A DNA stretch of 64,000 bases from Paulinella micropora (Eukaryota > Cercozoa > Imbricatea > Euglyphida > Paulinellidae), in assembly GCA_019918135.1 (NCBI GenBank), contig WBZZ01002490.1:310001-374000 (forward strand), given 5' to 3'. Position numbers and translations under genes: made by a program. This document shows positions 1 to 8,374 of the stretch, piece by piece (positions within the stretch are counted from its first letter, which is position 1; each line of letters starts with the position of its first letter). The notes beneath the pieces were generated by a model. That model saw only the letters and a program-made list of their open reading frames with translations. It did not search any database and was not told the origin of the DNA.

Positions 1-107
1 GGGGCAAAAATGTGCGCGCTGCCTCGTGAAGGTCTATTGTGGGGTTGAGCACCAGCGAAGCGATTGGTCGATTCACAAGCACGAATGACGCCTTCTGGCA
101 GCAAGCC
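1..107 (+). pseudogene. MYND-type zinc finger, partial copy at the window edge
   Basis: Read on the plus strand, this edge piece gives the second half of a MYND finger (CARC, then a YC, HQRSDW and HK pattern). It is nearly identical in DNA to positions 2594-2700. The known role of MYND fingers is protein-protein binding; nothing shows what it would bind here. It is cut by the window start and looks like a remnant. It is part of a duplicated block with the minus-strand gene family next to it. Confidence 0.55.
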
Positions 108-349
108 GCCGTGGCGCGGGGGCGTCGTCGCAAAAACTTGCGACAAAATAGTAAGTAAGACACTTTTTTAATAAAAGACTCCATTCTGCTGTGCGTGCTG
201 GGACTGCGGCAGCACAGGAGCAGAGCTTTCTCGTTGGCTTTAAAGAGTGACATCAGTAAATGAATTCCGTTGATCCAAATAATCTCTGGGTTTGCAATGT
301 GATATTGATTACTCGCAAACGTACCCCACACCAATTGCCTGTCGCATTC

Positions 350-1490
350 CTTGACGTTTGTATTTCCTGCCATTCGTAGCACTAGGCGTTCTCTAGGACA
401 CAACTCCTTCATGTACAACAATAGCTTTGAACCGAAATCAACATCCAAATTTCGTTCGTCCGCAAAAATTTCTACAGCATCTCGTAATTGCACCACCTCG
501 TATTGCGGGATGTTATTTTCAACTGGCAGGCTTCCAGCCTGCCATTCTAGCTGACCAAGATACGGCTTAAACAGAAAGGCCTCCATGAATCGAGTGCAAA
601 CAACGGCAGCAGCTTGAGAGCCTTGTGCTCTCGACGGCAGCAGCGATATGGTGACTTGTTGATTACGCAGAAATTTCTCTGTGAAGGCTTCACGCAGAAA
701 CTTAGCCAATTCGCCACACAGCTCGTTTGCGCTGGGGCAGCACAACAAACAACCGAAGCTTTCCTGCAGTTGGAATTCGGTGGGAACGATCTCCAAATGT
801 ACCGCGCGCTGAGCCTCTGCCCCGATGACCCGTGGTAAATTTCGCACGAGCATTGTTTCGGTCGCGTCGTGCCGAACATACAAGAGAGGCCGCGTTGTGC
901 AATCACGAAATAGGCGCGTGTTGCCGGTAGAAGAGCCAGGGAACTCGTTTAGGTTAACCCTAAACACCGCCTCCGATTCTCGGCCAAGCTCGCTGATAGA
1001 CATAGATACCCAGTCGATCTTTTGTACAAGCCCCCGCATTTCAGAGCCCCGATAAAACCTCTGGCTTAGCACTGCCACCTCTGGGCTTAGTTGTTCTGTC
1101 GTGCGCACTTTATAGTCAGCAGGTATTAGCATGACGATAACCTTGCGCGAGTCCGTAGCAAGCTCGTGTGACATAAGCTCCTGACAGGCTAGTAGTATTG
1201 ACTGCGGCGGCAGGTCGCCGCAGTTGTCGGTTTTAACGCCACGCAGCGTGTTTTCTCTAGACGGAGAATATAACAGTAGTTCTTTTTGGGCAGCATCCAA
1301 GTAATACCGAAGCTCGAGACAATCTACCAACTCCAGCTCAGAGCGCTCCGGCGTTTCGTCTGAATTGGAAACTTCGGATTTCGTAGCCTGGCGCCAACTG
1401 CTGATGCTGCGAGAGTACAAGATCACAGTGAGGGTAAAGTCAGAGGTGGCAATCGCAGGAGGGAGAGCTGGAACAGAGGCTGCCACCTCT
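350..1490 (-). pseudogene. Third, decayed copy of the SRSQT/LRYY gene family
   Basis: Minus-strand reading gives pieces clearly related to the genes at 1521-2408 and 4912-5991, for example SPEVAVLSQRF, VVIVMLIPAD-like, REAFTEKFLR and QQVTISLLPS against SPEVAVLSQRC, VIIRLIPAD, KKAFTEDSLR and QQVAVSLLPC. The pieces lie in more than one frame, so this copy is broken, with several breaks. Function of the family is unknown. With its intact neighbours it shows local tandem duplication. Confidence 0.7.
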
Positions 1491-1520
1491 CGCTAATTTA
1501 CGGTGTCTAGCCCGTCCGTC

Positions 1521-2408
1521 TCAACACAGAGAGTGTTGCATAAAAAGCAGACTGTTAGGCTCGCCGGTCTCTGGGCCTTGTAAACACGGCAGTAGCGACA
1601 CGGCGACCTGTTGACCGCGCAGAGAATCCTCTGTAAAGGCCTTTTTTAGAACTCCAGACACAAGGTTCCATACTTTTCGGGAAACGGGATAATCTGTGAA
1701 TTGCTCAAGTTTGACTCGTTCACAAACTAGTTCAAATCGACAACGTCGATCTGGACAACTTTCATCCGGAAACCACAATAATTGCGGCAAGACAATTTGC
1801 ATCTCCGATTTATTTTCATAGTCGTATGTTTCGTGGCCTGCGCCGCTCCCGGGTTCGAGTTGGGGGTTAGGCGCCAAAATGTAGGTCAGAGGACTTGTCT
1901 CGAGCTTCAAGTTGTAGCGAGAACTTCTCTCGTCTGCAGGTCTGTATAGTTGAACCTTGAGCACCGGACTTGCCAACAAGCCGTCGGGTTGTAAGGTGGT
2001 TACGGTAAGCTGCGTAATAGACAGGCGTAGCCAGTTTATGCAGGTAATATCATTTACCAGACCCTTCTTACTGTCGACTGGCCAGTGACATCGCTGGCTT
2101 AACACTGCGACTTCCGGGTTTAGCCAGCCAGCAGTTTCTTTGGCGTCGTCAGCAGGTATCAGCCGGATTATGACAGTGTTGGATCCTCGTGGAGGTACTT
2201 GGATGAGCTGCAGACAGGCCGGGAGTATGAACCGCGAAGGAAGTTGTTTCTCTTTGTCGATTTCAGCGCTTATCGTTTTGCCAGGTTCCGATGGGGAATA
2301 TACTTTTAGGTGTTGTTTTTGGTCATCCATGTAATATCGAAGCTTATAAATATCCGACGTCTGGCTGCGAGAAGTCACAGCCGGTTGCGACGCTTTCGTT
2401 GCGTCCAT
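1521..2408 (-). CDS. Unknown family protein, copy 1 (295 aa)
   Basis: Intact frame of about 295 residues beginning MDATKASQP. An in-frame stop lies just upstream of this ATG, which fixes the start. No known domain was recognised. It aligns along its whole length with the protein at 4912-5991: SRSQT near the N terminus, then LRYY, SPSEPxKTISA, TVIIRLIPAD, NPEVAVLSQRCHWP, LVNDITCI, and near the C terminus GQQVxVSLLPCLQGP. No signal peptide or membrane segment is visible, and the mixed charged and beta-prone pattern suggests a soluble globular protein. It sits in a block of three family copies, and an adjacent MYND-finger stretch faces the other way. A lineage-specific accessory protein is the safest reading. 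Confidence 0.8.
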   Translation of the reverse strand: MDATKASQPAVTSRSQTSDIYKLRYYMDDQKQHLKVYSPSEPGKTISAEIDKEKQLPSRFILPACLQLIQVPPRGSNTVIIRLIPADDAKETAGWLNPEVAVLSQRCHWPVDSKKGLVNDITCINWLRLSITQLTVTTLQPDGLLASPVLKVQLYRPADERSSRYNLKLETSPLTYILAPNPQLEPGSGAGHETYDYENKSEMQIVLPQLLWFPDESCPDRRCRFELVCERVKLEQFTDYPVSRKVWNLVSGVLKKAFTEDSLRGQQVAVSLLPCLQGPETGEPNSLLFMQHSLC

Positions 2409-2501
2409 GCAGGACTTGCCCAAGCCGGATTACAAGACCACGGTCACTTGCCTTATGCATATGTGCGTCGCGGAGAGTGGCTGCTGCAGCGTGCAGATTA
2501 G

Positions 2502-2729
2502 GAAGTTCGGTTACTCGGAGTACCGCATGCATGCCCAAGGGCTGGAGAGCGAAGCCCCCGCAGCAGCAGTGTGTGCTGTGGGGGGTGTGCTGGCGTGGGG
2601 CACAAATGTGCGCGCTGCCTCGCGAAGGTCTATTGTGGAGTTGAGCACCAGCGAAGCGACTGGCCGATTCACAAGCACGAGTGCCGCCTTCTAGCAGCGA
2701 TCCGCGGCGCGGCCCCGGTGTCGTTGTAA
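2502..2729 (+). other. MYND zinc-finger reading frame without an ATG
   Basis: The plus strand between a TAG at 2499-2501 and a TAA at 2727 encodes a full MYND pattern: CCGGC, CARC, VYC, HQRSDWPIH and a final HEC. Spacing matches the family (Cx2C, Cx2C, YC, HQ, HxxxC). There is no ATG in the frame, so it is either a remnant, a non-ATG small gene or a piece of a once larger gene. It diverges from the family gene at 1521-2408. The first 107 bases of the window repeat its second half. Confidence 0.55.
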
Positions 2730-2831
2730 TAAAATACAGTCACACAACAAGGCCCACGCGCGGCCTGCGGGTTGTTTTTTATTGTTATAAATCCAAAAAC
2801 TTATATGTTCAAGCTTTGTAATAAACATGTT

Positions 2832-4607
2832 TTATTCTTCTTGTTGTTCTTCTTTGTCCTCTTCCTCCTCGTCTTGTGTATCACCTCGGTCGCTAAAGGT
2901 CAGACGTGCGTATTCAGAGTTCTGCCCCATCTCAATGCACTTCGGGGGGTTTGCACCACGAGTTATGCTCGTCCTTGTCTTGATTTTCCAACCGGCGGGT
3001 AGAATGAGCCGTCTACAAGCCGGCAAGGAGCTGAAGCGCAGAGTTGCTTTGTTCGCAACTAGATTGTCGGGCAGTTGGATGTTCTCTAGCGACGGACAAG
3101 AAGATATGTCTATGGTTATTTCTTTAAGCGGCGCCGGCCACCCGGCCTTAGAGGCCGGGGCCGCAAAAAGATCCTTCAAGCAGATTTCTTTGAGTTTGGG
3201 GTAACCCTTGATTTCCAGCTTGAGATGCGGCTGTGGCAGCCCGCGCGCGCCAGTCTGTGGCGGCCCGCGCGGGGCTGCTGCAGAGTCCTTGTCGTCGTCT
3301 GGCCCCCGTGGCCAGCAGCCTATTCGCTCAATTCTGTCACAGCTAGCGACGCTGATGCTCACACTATTAAAAAAATGTACTTGTTCGCCTGGATCGAGAT
3401 GCCACGACCAAAGAATCGCGGGCAGCACGATCTCTTCGAGCTGCTCACACCTGGAGAAGCCCGCGTGAAACAGACCCGTCAAAGCAAGGCCTGAGGAGGA
3501 GGAGGAGGAGGAGGTCAGTGCTACGCGTTTAAGATTTGCCAACTGGTCAAAGGTCACCGAAACGCCCCCCGTCTGTTCCGGGCCGAGATTCAGTCGCGTT
3601 TCCTCCACGCCACCCCCCTCAACACGTAGAACAAGGTCGCGCAACGGCACCTTGCGCCTGGCGCAAGGCTCGATGCAAAGTTCTTTGGCGCCACATTTTT
3701 GCACACAAACATACGCCTTGCCTCCCCCCACAACAACATGCAACTTCTTACTCGTCGTGGAGCCTGAGCCGTTCACCTCCAGCCACATGCTCGTGTCGTC
3801 CACGCTGTCCCGTGGGGGTGGCGTGTATACCTCCACACGTTGCAGCCTCTTGCAATCCTTGAGTTCCAGATATAGGTACCCGTCGGGCGCGCGCTCGGCG
3901 GGGGTGAAAACAAACGTCTTGAGCTTGCGGCAGCGATACACAAATACCGCCCGGCGGGTACCCCGGAGTCTGGTCCGCAGCAAGTGGAGGTGTCTCACCC
4001 CGAGATCTTGTAGCGTAAAAGGGCTATATTTCTGATCAAGTTGCATTGTTAAGTTGTGCAGACACAGATGCCTTATGGCCAGATTGGACTTGGTTTCAAA
4101 AGGGAAAATTCCCTCGGTCAGCATCGCTGAGCCGGCAGTACCCCGCGCTGAGCCTGCCGACAAAACAAGCCTTTCCAGCTCCCCTTCCTTGCGGACTCGG
4201 ATGAGCTCGACCGCCTCCTGCAAAGACTTCCAGTACATTTCACGGGTCAAGCCGTCGACGTTAGACCCTGGGCGCCATAAGTCTGTAAACATGATGTTGG
4301 TCACAGCGTCTGCGCGTTCTCGTCGCACGACGTTTGCAATCTCCTCCAGCTCGCGCCGATCTTCCACGGCGCGATCTGGGACCTCTTCGTCCTTCACCTC
4401 GTGCCGCTCTTCCGCGGCGCGTACCTTGGCCATGCAAATGCGCTCCAGAAGCTCGTTGGCCCGGGAGGCTACAGGTTGGCGGTATTTTCCGGTCCAGTTA
4501 CGACGACCGACGCCTCTGAGAACCTGTATATCTTTGAACTCAAGAAAACCCCTAATCAAACGGGCGCAGTCTGCACAAGGCAGCACCGTGGATGCAGACT
4601 GTGCCAT
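2832..4607 (-). CDS. F-box-like/leucine-rich protein with acidic tail (591 aa)
   Basis: The start is taken at MAQSASTVLP; longer non-ATG forms run into a poorly conserved leader. Residues about 12-40 (CARLIRGFLEFKDIQVLRGV) resemble a divergent F-box helix pair. A charged helical stretch follows (about 45-130), then irregular leucine-rich/beta-strand repeats such as RHLHLLRTRLRG, LYLELKDCKRLQRVEV, CPSLENIQLP and PACRRLILPAG. The last 20 residues are almost all Asp, Glu and Gln. F-box proteins usually present substrates to SCF ubiquitin ligases, and large viruses often encode many; that role is inference here. Poly-G runs at 4730-4806 lie in the leader. Similar architecture is seen in the genes at 8375, 37272 and 46572. 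Confidence 0.75.
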   Translation of the reverse strand: MAQSASTVLPCADCARLIRGFLEFKDIQVLRGVGRRNWTGKYRQPVASRANELLERICMAKVRAAEERHEVKDEEVPDRAVEDRRELEEIANVVRRERADAVTNIMFTDLWRPGSNVDGLTREMYWKSLQEAVELIRVRKEGELERLVLSAGSARGTAGSAMLTEGIFPFETKSNLAIRHLCLHNLTMQLDQKYSPFTLQDLGVRHLHLLRTRLRGTRRAVFVYRCRKLKTFVFTPAERAPDGYLYLELKDCKRLQRVEVYTPPPRDSVDDTSMWLEVNGSGSTTSKKLHVVVGGGKAYVCVQKCGAKELCIEPCARRKVPLRDLVLRVEGGGVEETRLNLGPEQTGGVSVTFDQLANLKRVALTSSSSSSSGLALTGLFHAGFSRCEQLEEIVLPAILWSWHLDPGEQVHFFNSVSISVASCDRIERIGCWPRGPDDDKDSAAAPRGPPQTGARGLPQPHLKLEIKGYPKLKEICLKDLFAAPASKAGWPAPLKEITIDISSCPSLENIQLPDNLVANKATLRFSSLPACRRLILPAGWKIKTRTSITRGANPPKCIEMGQNSEYARLTFSDRGDTQDEEEEDKEEQQEE

Positions 4608-4729
4608 TGTTTTCCGGTGTGCGAGCTGCCGGCAAAAGCACGAGGTGCTTTTGCCGGGGTTTGTTTTGCGTTTGTTAGGTATTGTATTAATAGCCAAGAG
4701 CAAAAAAAATCAAGCGGCCAGAGTTTTTT

Positions 4730-4806
4730 TTTTGGGGGGGGGGGGGACAGGGAGGAGGGACTCGGGGAAAGAGTCCCCTCTTCTTTGGGGGGGGGGGGGG
4801 GGGGGT
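4730..4806. promoter_or_regulatory. Leader G/C tract pair
   Basis: Two long G runs (about 14 and 20) flank a short GGGGA...TCCCC inverted repeat. As the downstream gene is on the minus strand, the sense strand carries C runs about 120-200 bases before its ATG. This is one case of a rule seen before most genes here; its role is unproven. Confidence 0.4.
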
Positions 4807-4911
4807 GGGCGCAGAGAGGGGCTTTGCTGCTTTCTCTCTCTCTCGCTTGGAGTTTTGTGGGGTTTTCAAGGACAAGTAAAAACTTTTTTAAAAGCTTCTG
4901 AATTGGAAACT

Positions 4912-5991
4912 TCAGATTTCGTGACGATCGCGGGGGGGAGGGGCTGGAGCAGCGTCTGCCACCTCGCACCATTTTACGGTCTCCATACTGTCCGTCTCAA
5001 ACAGAGAGTGTTCCATAAAGGAAAGCAGACTGTGAGGCTTGCCACTCTTTGGGCCTTGTAAACAAGGCAGTAGCGACACGGTGACCTGTTGACCGCGCAG
5101 AAAATCCTTTGTAAAGGCTTTTTTTAGAAAGCCGGCCACAAGGTTCCATACTTTTTCGGGATCGGGATAATCTCGGAGCTGCTCAAGTTGGACTGATTGA
5201 CGAACTTGTTCAAATCGCATACGTCGAGCTGGATCATCTTTTTTCGGAAACCATGAGAATTGCGGCAAGGCAATTTGCATCTCCCGATTATTTACATAGT
5301 CGTATGTTTCGTGGCTTGGTTTGTTCTTGGGGTCGAGTTTGGAGTTAGGCGCCAAAACGTAGGTCAGAGGACTCTCGCTACGACGCTTCAAGTCGTAGTG
5401 AGAACTGCTCTCGTTTGCAGGTTTGTATAGTTGAACCTCGAGCACTGGACTTGCAAACAAGTTGTTTGGTCGAAGGGTTGTCGCGGTAGGCTGCGTCATA
5501 GACAAGCGTACCCAGTCTATGCACGTAATATCATTTACCAGACCCTTGTCACCCTCAATTGGCCAGTGACATCGCTGGCTTAACACCGCGACTTCCGGGT
5601 TTAGCGAGCCAGCAGTTTCTTTGACGTCAGCAGGTATCAGCCGGATTATGACAGTGTTGGTATCTTTTTTAGGTACTTCGATGAGATACAGCAGACAGGC
5701 CGAAAGTATGAACCGCGAAGGAAGTTGGTTTCTTTCGTTGATGTCAGCGCTTATCGTTTTGCTAGGTTCCGATGGGGAATATACTATTAGCAGCGGTTTT
5801 TGGGGATCCTTGTAATATCGAAGCTCATAAAATTGTGGCGTCTGGCTGCGAGAAGTCGCAATCGGCTGCGACGCTTCCGACGCTTCCGACGCTTCCGTTG
5901 CGCCCGACGCTTCCTTTGCGTCTGTGCAGGACTTTTTCAAGCTGGAGTACAAGACCATGGTCACTTGCCTTGGGCATACGTGCGTCGTCAT
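4912..5991 (-). CDS. Unknown family protein, copy 2 (359 aa)
   Basis: Full-length relative of the 1521-2408 product, with a longer N terminus. Starts at 5991 (MTTHVC) or 5958 (MVLYSS) are both possible; the first copy has no equivalent ATG, so the exact start is uncertain. Residues about 25-45 hold a short Glu-Ala-Ser repeat (ATEASEASEAS) made by a small DNA repeat at 5877-5905. The conserved core follows in the same order as in copy 1. The C terminus is longer and Pro-rich (APAPPPRD). No domain was recognised. The G-rich stretch 6061-6110 forms its leader. Confidence 0.78.
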   Translation of the reverse strand: MTTHVCPRQVTMVLYSSLKKSCTDAKEASGATEASEASEASQPIATSRSQTPQFYELRYYKDPQKPLLIVYSPSEPSKTISADINERNQLPSRFILSACLLYLIEVPKKDTNTVIIRLIPADVKETAGSLNPEVAVLSQRCHWPIEGDKGLVNDITCIDWVRLSMTQPTATTLRPNNLFASPVLEVQLYKPANESSSHYDLKRRSESPLTYVLAPNSKLDPKNKPSHETYDYVNNREMQIALPQFSWFPKKDDPARRMRFEQVRQSVQLEQLRDYPDPEKVWNLVAGFLKKAFTKDFLRGQQVTVSLLPCLQGPKSGKPHSLLSFMEHSLFETDSMETVKWCEVADAAPAPPPRDRHEI

Positions 5992-6060
5992 GGACCTAAT
6001 CTCCCCTCCCCTTCTTTTTCTCTCCAACAATTTACAGAAAGTACCTGCACGAGATCAAAT

Positions 6061-6110
6061 GGGAGGGGGGGGGGGGAGGAGGGGGAGAGGGGAGGGGGGG
6101 GGGGCAGGGG
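6061..6110. promoter_or_regulatory. G-rich leader tract
   Basis: Repeated runs of G with single A breaks between two minus-strand genes. On the sense strand this is a C-rich leader about 70-120 bases before the ATG at 5991. The AT-rich patch 6150-6190 sits next to it. Confidence 0.35.
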
Positions 6111-6183
6111 GCACAGAACAGTCTGGGCAAGTTCTGTATGCACGTCTTTTTTTCTCATTGTTATTAATCGATCTAAACTTATA

Positions 6184-6876
6184 TTACAAATCAGCAAAGG
6201 CAGTCGAGTCCCCCCTCTCCTTTCCGTGTCGTGCGCACAGAGTCGGCCAGTCCCGCCCCGCCGTGCGCACAGTTGCTAGCGTGGCTACGTTTTCATGTTC
6301 GTAGCACGCTTCACACGCGACGCGGTCATCTGAGGCTTGCCCGACCCTCCACTCTCGGAACACGAGCTTGTGTTCCTCCACGACCTTGAAAGCGGCACCA
6401 AAACGCTGCAACATCTTGATGCCCGGCCTTTGTTCTACGTAGGGCTCCGCTTCGGCTAGGCGTTTGAACCACAGTGCAATGGCCGGCGCGGGCGGCCCCC
6501 CCGCCCCAGCGGTGTCGCTGGGAGGGCGCAAACGACGCTTTTTCTTGCGACGCGCGCGCCTGCCACGCCGGTACTCGCGCTTTCTTTCCACCCTGCGCGC
6601 GTGCAGCGCACACAGCCTAAAGTGTCCGTCGTCATCGGCCCAAGGTTCCGCCTCCGCGAGGCTCGCGCACTCTCCGAGGGTAAAACAGCGTTTGCAGGCG
6701 GGAAGCCACTCTGGCCCAAACTGAGACGAACTGAGCAAACTCAGCCTGCCTCTCGCTCGTAGGCACAGCCGCGCGCCCGAGGGGGGCATGGAGACCGTGG
6801 TGCCCTCTGCTCCGTACCTGCTCTTGAAAAGGCGCGCCGCACTGGATTCGCCCGCGGGCTCTGTCTGCGAATTCAT
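6184..6876 (-). CDS. Two-finger Cys/His protein (230 aa)
   Basis: ATG at 6876. Two candidate metal-binding modules each have a CxxC pair followed by a CxxH-type pair: CKRC with CALH near residues 60-95, and CEAC with CARH near 185-215. Between them lies a very basic helix (KREYRRGRRARRKKKRRLR, about residues 98-118) that could serve as a nuclear-localisation or nucleic-acid-binding patch. An Ala-Gly-Pro linker follows. The finger pattern recurs in the products at 13472 and 25228. No catalytic domain is seen. A nuclear DNA/RNA or protein-binding role is inferred from fingers plus basic patch only. A G-run/C-run palindrome lies upstream at 6983-7001. Confidence 0.7.
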   Translation of the reverse strand: MNSQTEPAGESSAARLFKSRYGAEGTTVSMPPSGARLCLRARGRLSLLSSSQFGPEWLPACKRCFTLGECASLAEAEPWADDDGHFRLCALHARRVERKREYRRGRRARRKKKRRLRPPSDTAGAGGPPAPAIALWFKRLAEAEPYVEQRPGIKMLQRFGAAFKVVEEHKLVFREWRVGQASDDRVACEACYEHENVATLATVRTAGRDWPTLCARHGKERGDSTAFADL

Positions 6877-6982
6877 CTCGCTGTGTTTTTGTCAGGGAAA
6901 GAGCCCGCCGGGGAGAGTCCGCCGGGAGAGCCCGCGGGGAGAGGCGCGAGGGGAGAGAAGCAGGGGGGAGAGATCAAAGGGA

Positions 6983-7001
6983 GGGGGGGGGGGCGCCCCC
7001 C
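6983..7001. promoter_or_regulatory. G-run/C-run palindrome
   Basis: Eleven G, then CG, then six C, able to fold on itself. It sits about 110 bases upstream of the start at 6876. An A-rich patch follows at 7015-7060. Confidence 0.4.
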
Positions 7002-7088
7002 GTGCTGCTACACACAAAAAAAAGAAAAAGTGTTTTTACTGTAAAAAAAATGCTAATAAACTGGTCTGCCTCAGCAGCCCTGCGTGAG

Positions 7089-8223
7089 CTACTGCTCAAG
7101 CTGTGGCTGGGACATCTGTGCTTGGCGCCTTCTTCCGCTGTCCCCCTTGGGTGAATAATGCATCGTACAACTTTTTGGACAGGGGCTTTGCCGACGTCGT
7201 CGGGCCCTAGACAGGGTCCTGTGAACCTCCTCCCCTCGTCGACGGCTGTTTCTGCAGTTCTTGTGCGCCAGCTTTTTTTGCTGCTTCTTCGTATGCTTGC
7301 GTTGCGGTTCCTGTATTTGTCTGTGCTGTGGCGATTGGGGGAGCAACCGCCGCCGAGTCAGGTTTGGTTTTGTTGCGTGGCAGGTCGAAGAGGCACTGCA
7401 GGTTCTCGTTCTGCAAGAATGGCAAGAGCTCTTGGTAGTTAAAGCGACTACCTCGGAGATCCAACACCCAGCTCGCCCGCGTTTCCCGCGCGGGCTTGCC
7501 CTCAGCCAGCCCAGCCAAGCGGCGGGTGCAGCTGAGAACATGGGCGCCTCGAGAGCGGAGCCTGAGCATATCAACCTCAGGTTCCGCAGGTGCGAGAGGT
7601 TGGCCCCTGCTGGGGCACGCTGCGAGAGGTCGTAGCTGCCGCCGGAATCTGTATCAACTGTCAGACAGAGCAGTAGGCTGTTGCTCGGTAGCTTGAGGTT
7701 GCAGCCAGGGCTGTCGTTCAGGTGCAGCTGCCCCCACACCACGCACTGCGATCTAGACAGGTCCCAAACATGCTGTAAGCCGGGGGCGGTCGTGGCGGGG
7801 CCACAGTTCACGAGCGTAATACACGCGGCTGTGATGCCCCTGCAGCCCGTGCACTTCAAGCTCATCGGCGTGTAACAGGGCGGCTTGGACAAGGGCGCAA
7901 GCCCCCGCCGAGTCCGCACGGGGGACGCGGACGCGGATGTCGAGTTGCTGGTCCTGTGCCTGATGATGCAGGTGGGGGAGCCGTTCCGCCAAACCCTGGC
8001 ACGCTCCGGGCAGGGGCGCGAGAATCACTGGTTTGTCAGACGAAGCTTTTGTTAGGTCTAGATCCAGTGATTCTGTGCTGGACAAGACGATTTCCTGCAA
8101 ACCAGCCCGCAGCTGGTAGTTGAGCAGTTGCTTCATCTGCTCAACGGAGTTGGGCGGATGGTTGTGGTGGTCCGGAGCGTGCAAAGGCCGGCTTTTACGT
8201 TCTCGGCAAGCTGGACAGGGCAT
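7089..8223 (-). pseudogene. LRR-like gene, broken
   Basis: ATG at 8223 begins MPCPACRERK, with a CPxC at the N terminus and a CVEQ-like helical stretch. Further on, leucine-rich pieces appear (LVNCGP, LSHLRNLRLI, WVLDLRGSRFNYQELLPFL), as in the intact LRR gene at 8375-10369. The coding signal moves between frames about twice, so the gene is either decayed or interrupted. The C-terminal third is Ala/Gln/Lys rich. The leader has TTTTTAATAAA just before the ATG. Confidence 0.55.
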
Positions 8224-8250
8224 CAGTCTTGTTTATTAAAAAGAAAAAGT

Positions 8251-8283
8251 CCTGGCGGACTTTGCGCAAGTTAGTCCGCCAGG
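8251..8283. terminator. Perfect 11-bp stem hairpin
   Basis: CCTGGCGGACT at 8251-8261 pairs with AGTCCGCCAGG at 8273-8283; the loop holds a small TTGCGCAA palindrome. It lies between the end of the LRR gene at 8375 and the start at 8223, so it could be a 3' end signal of one or a leader element of the other. Confidence 0.5.
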
Positions 8284-8354
8284 AGAGGAAGGGGGGGGGG
8301 GGAGGGGACAGAAGGAAGGACGAGAAGGGGGGGAGAGGGGTCGGTTGGCTCTTT

Positions 8355-8372
8355 AGCCCGCGCTAGCGGGCT
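8355..8372 (-). terminator. Hairpin directly after a stop codon
   Basis: AGCCCGCGCTAGCGGGCT folds on itself and begins about three bases after the TAA of the LRR gene that ends at 8375. It is one of several GC-rich stop-associated hairpins in this part of the window. Confidence 0.55.
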
Positions 8373-8374
8373 GG

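Noticed and set aside
2827-4900. Long plus-strand open frames antisense to the F-box/LRR gene, including one of over 300 codons
   Set aside because: GC-rich antisense frames stay open by chance; the minus-strand reading has the regular LRR pattern and acidic tail.
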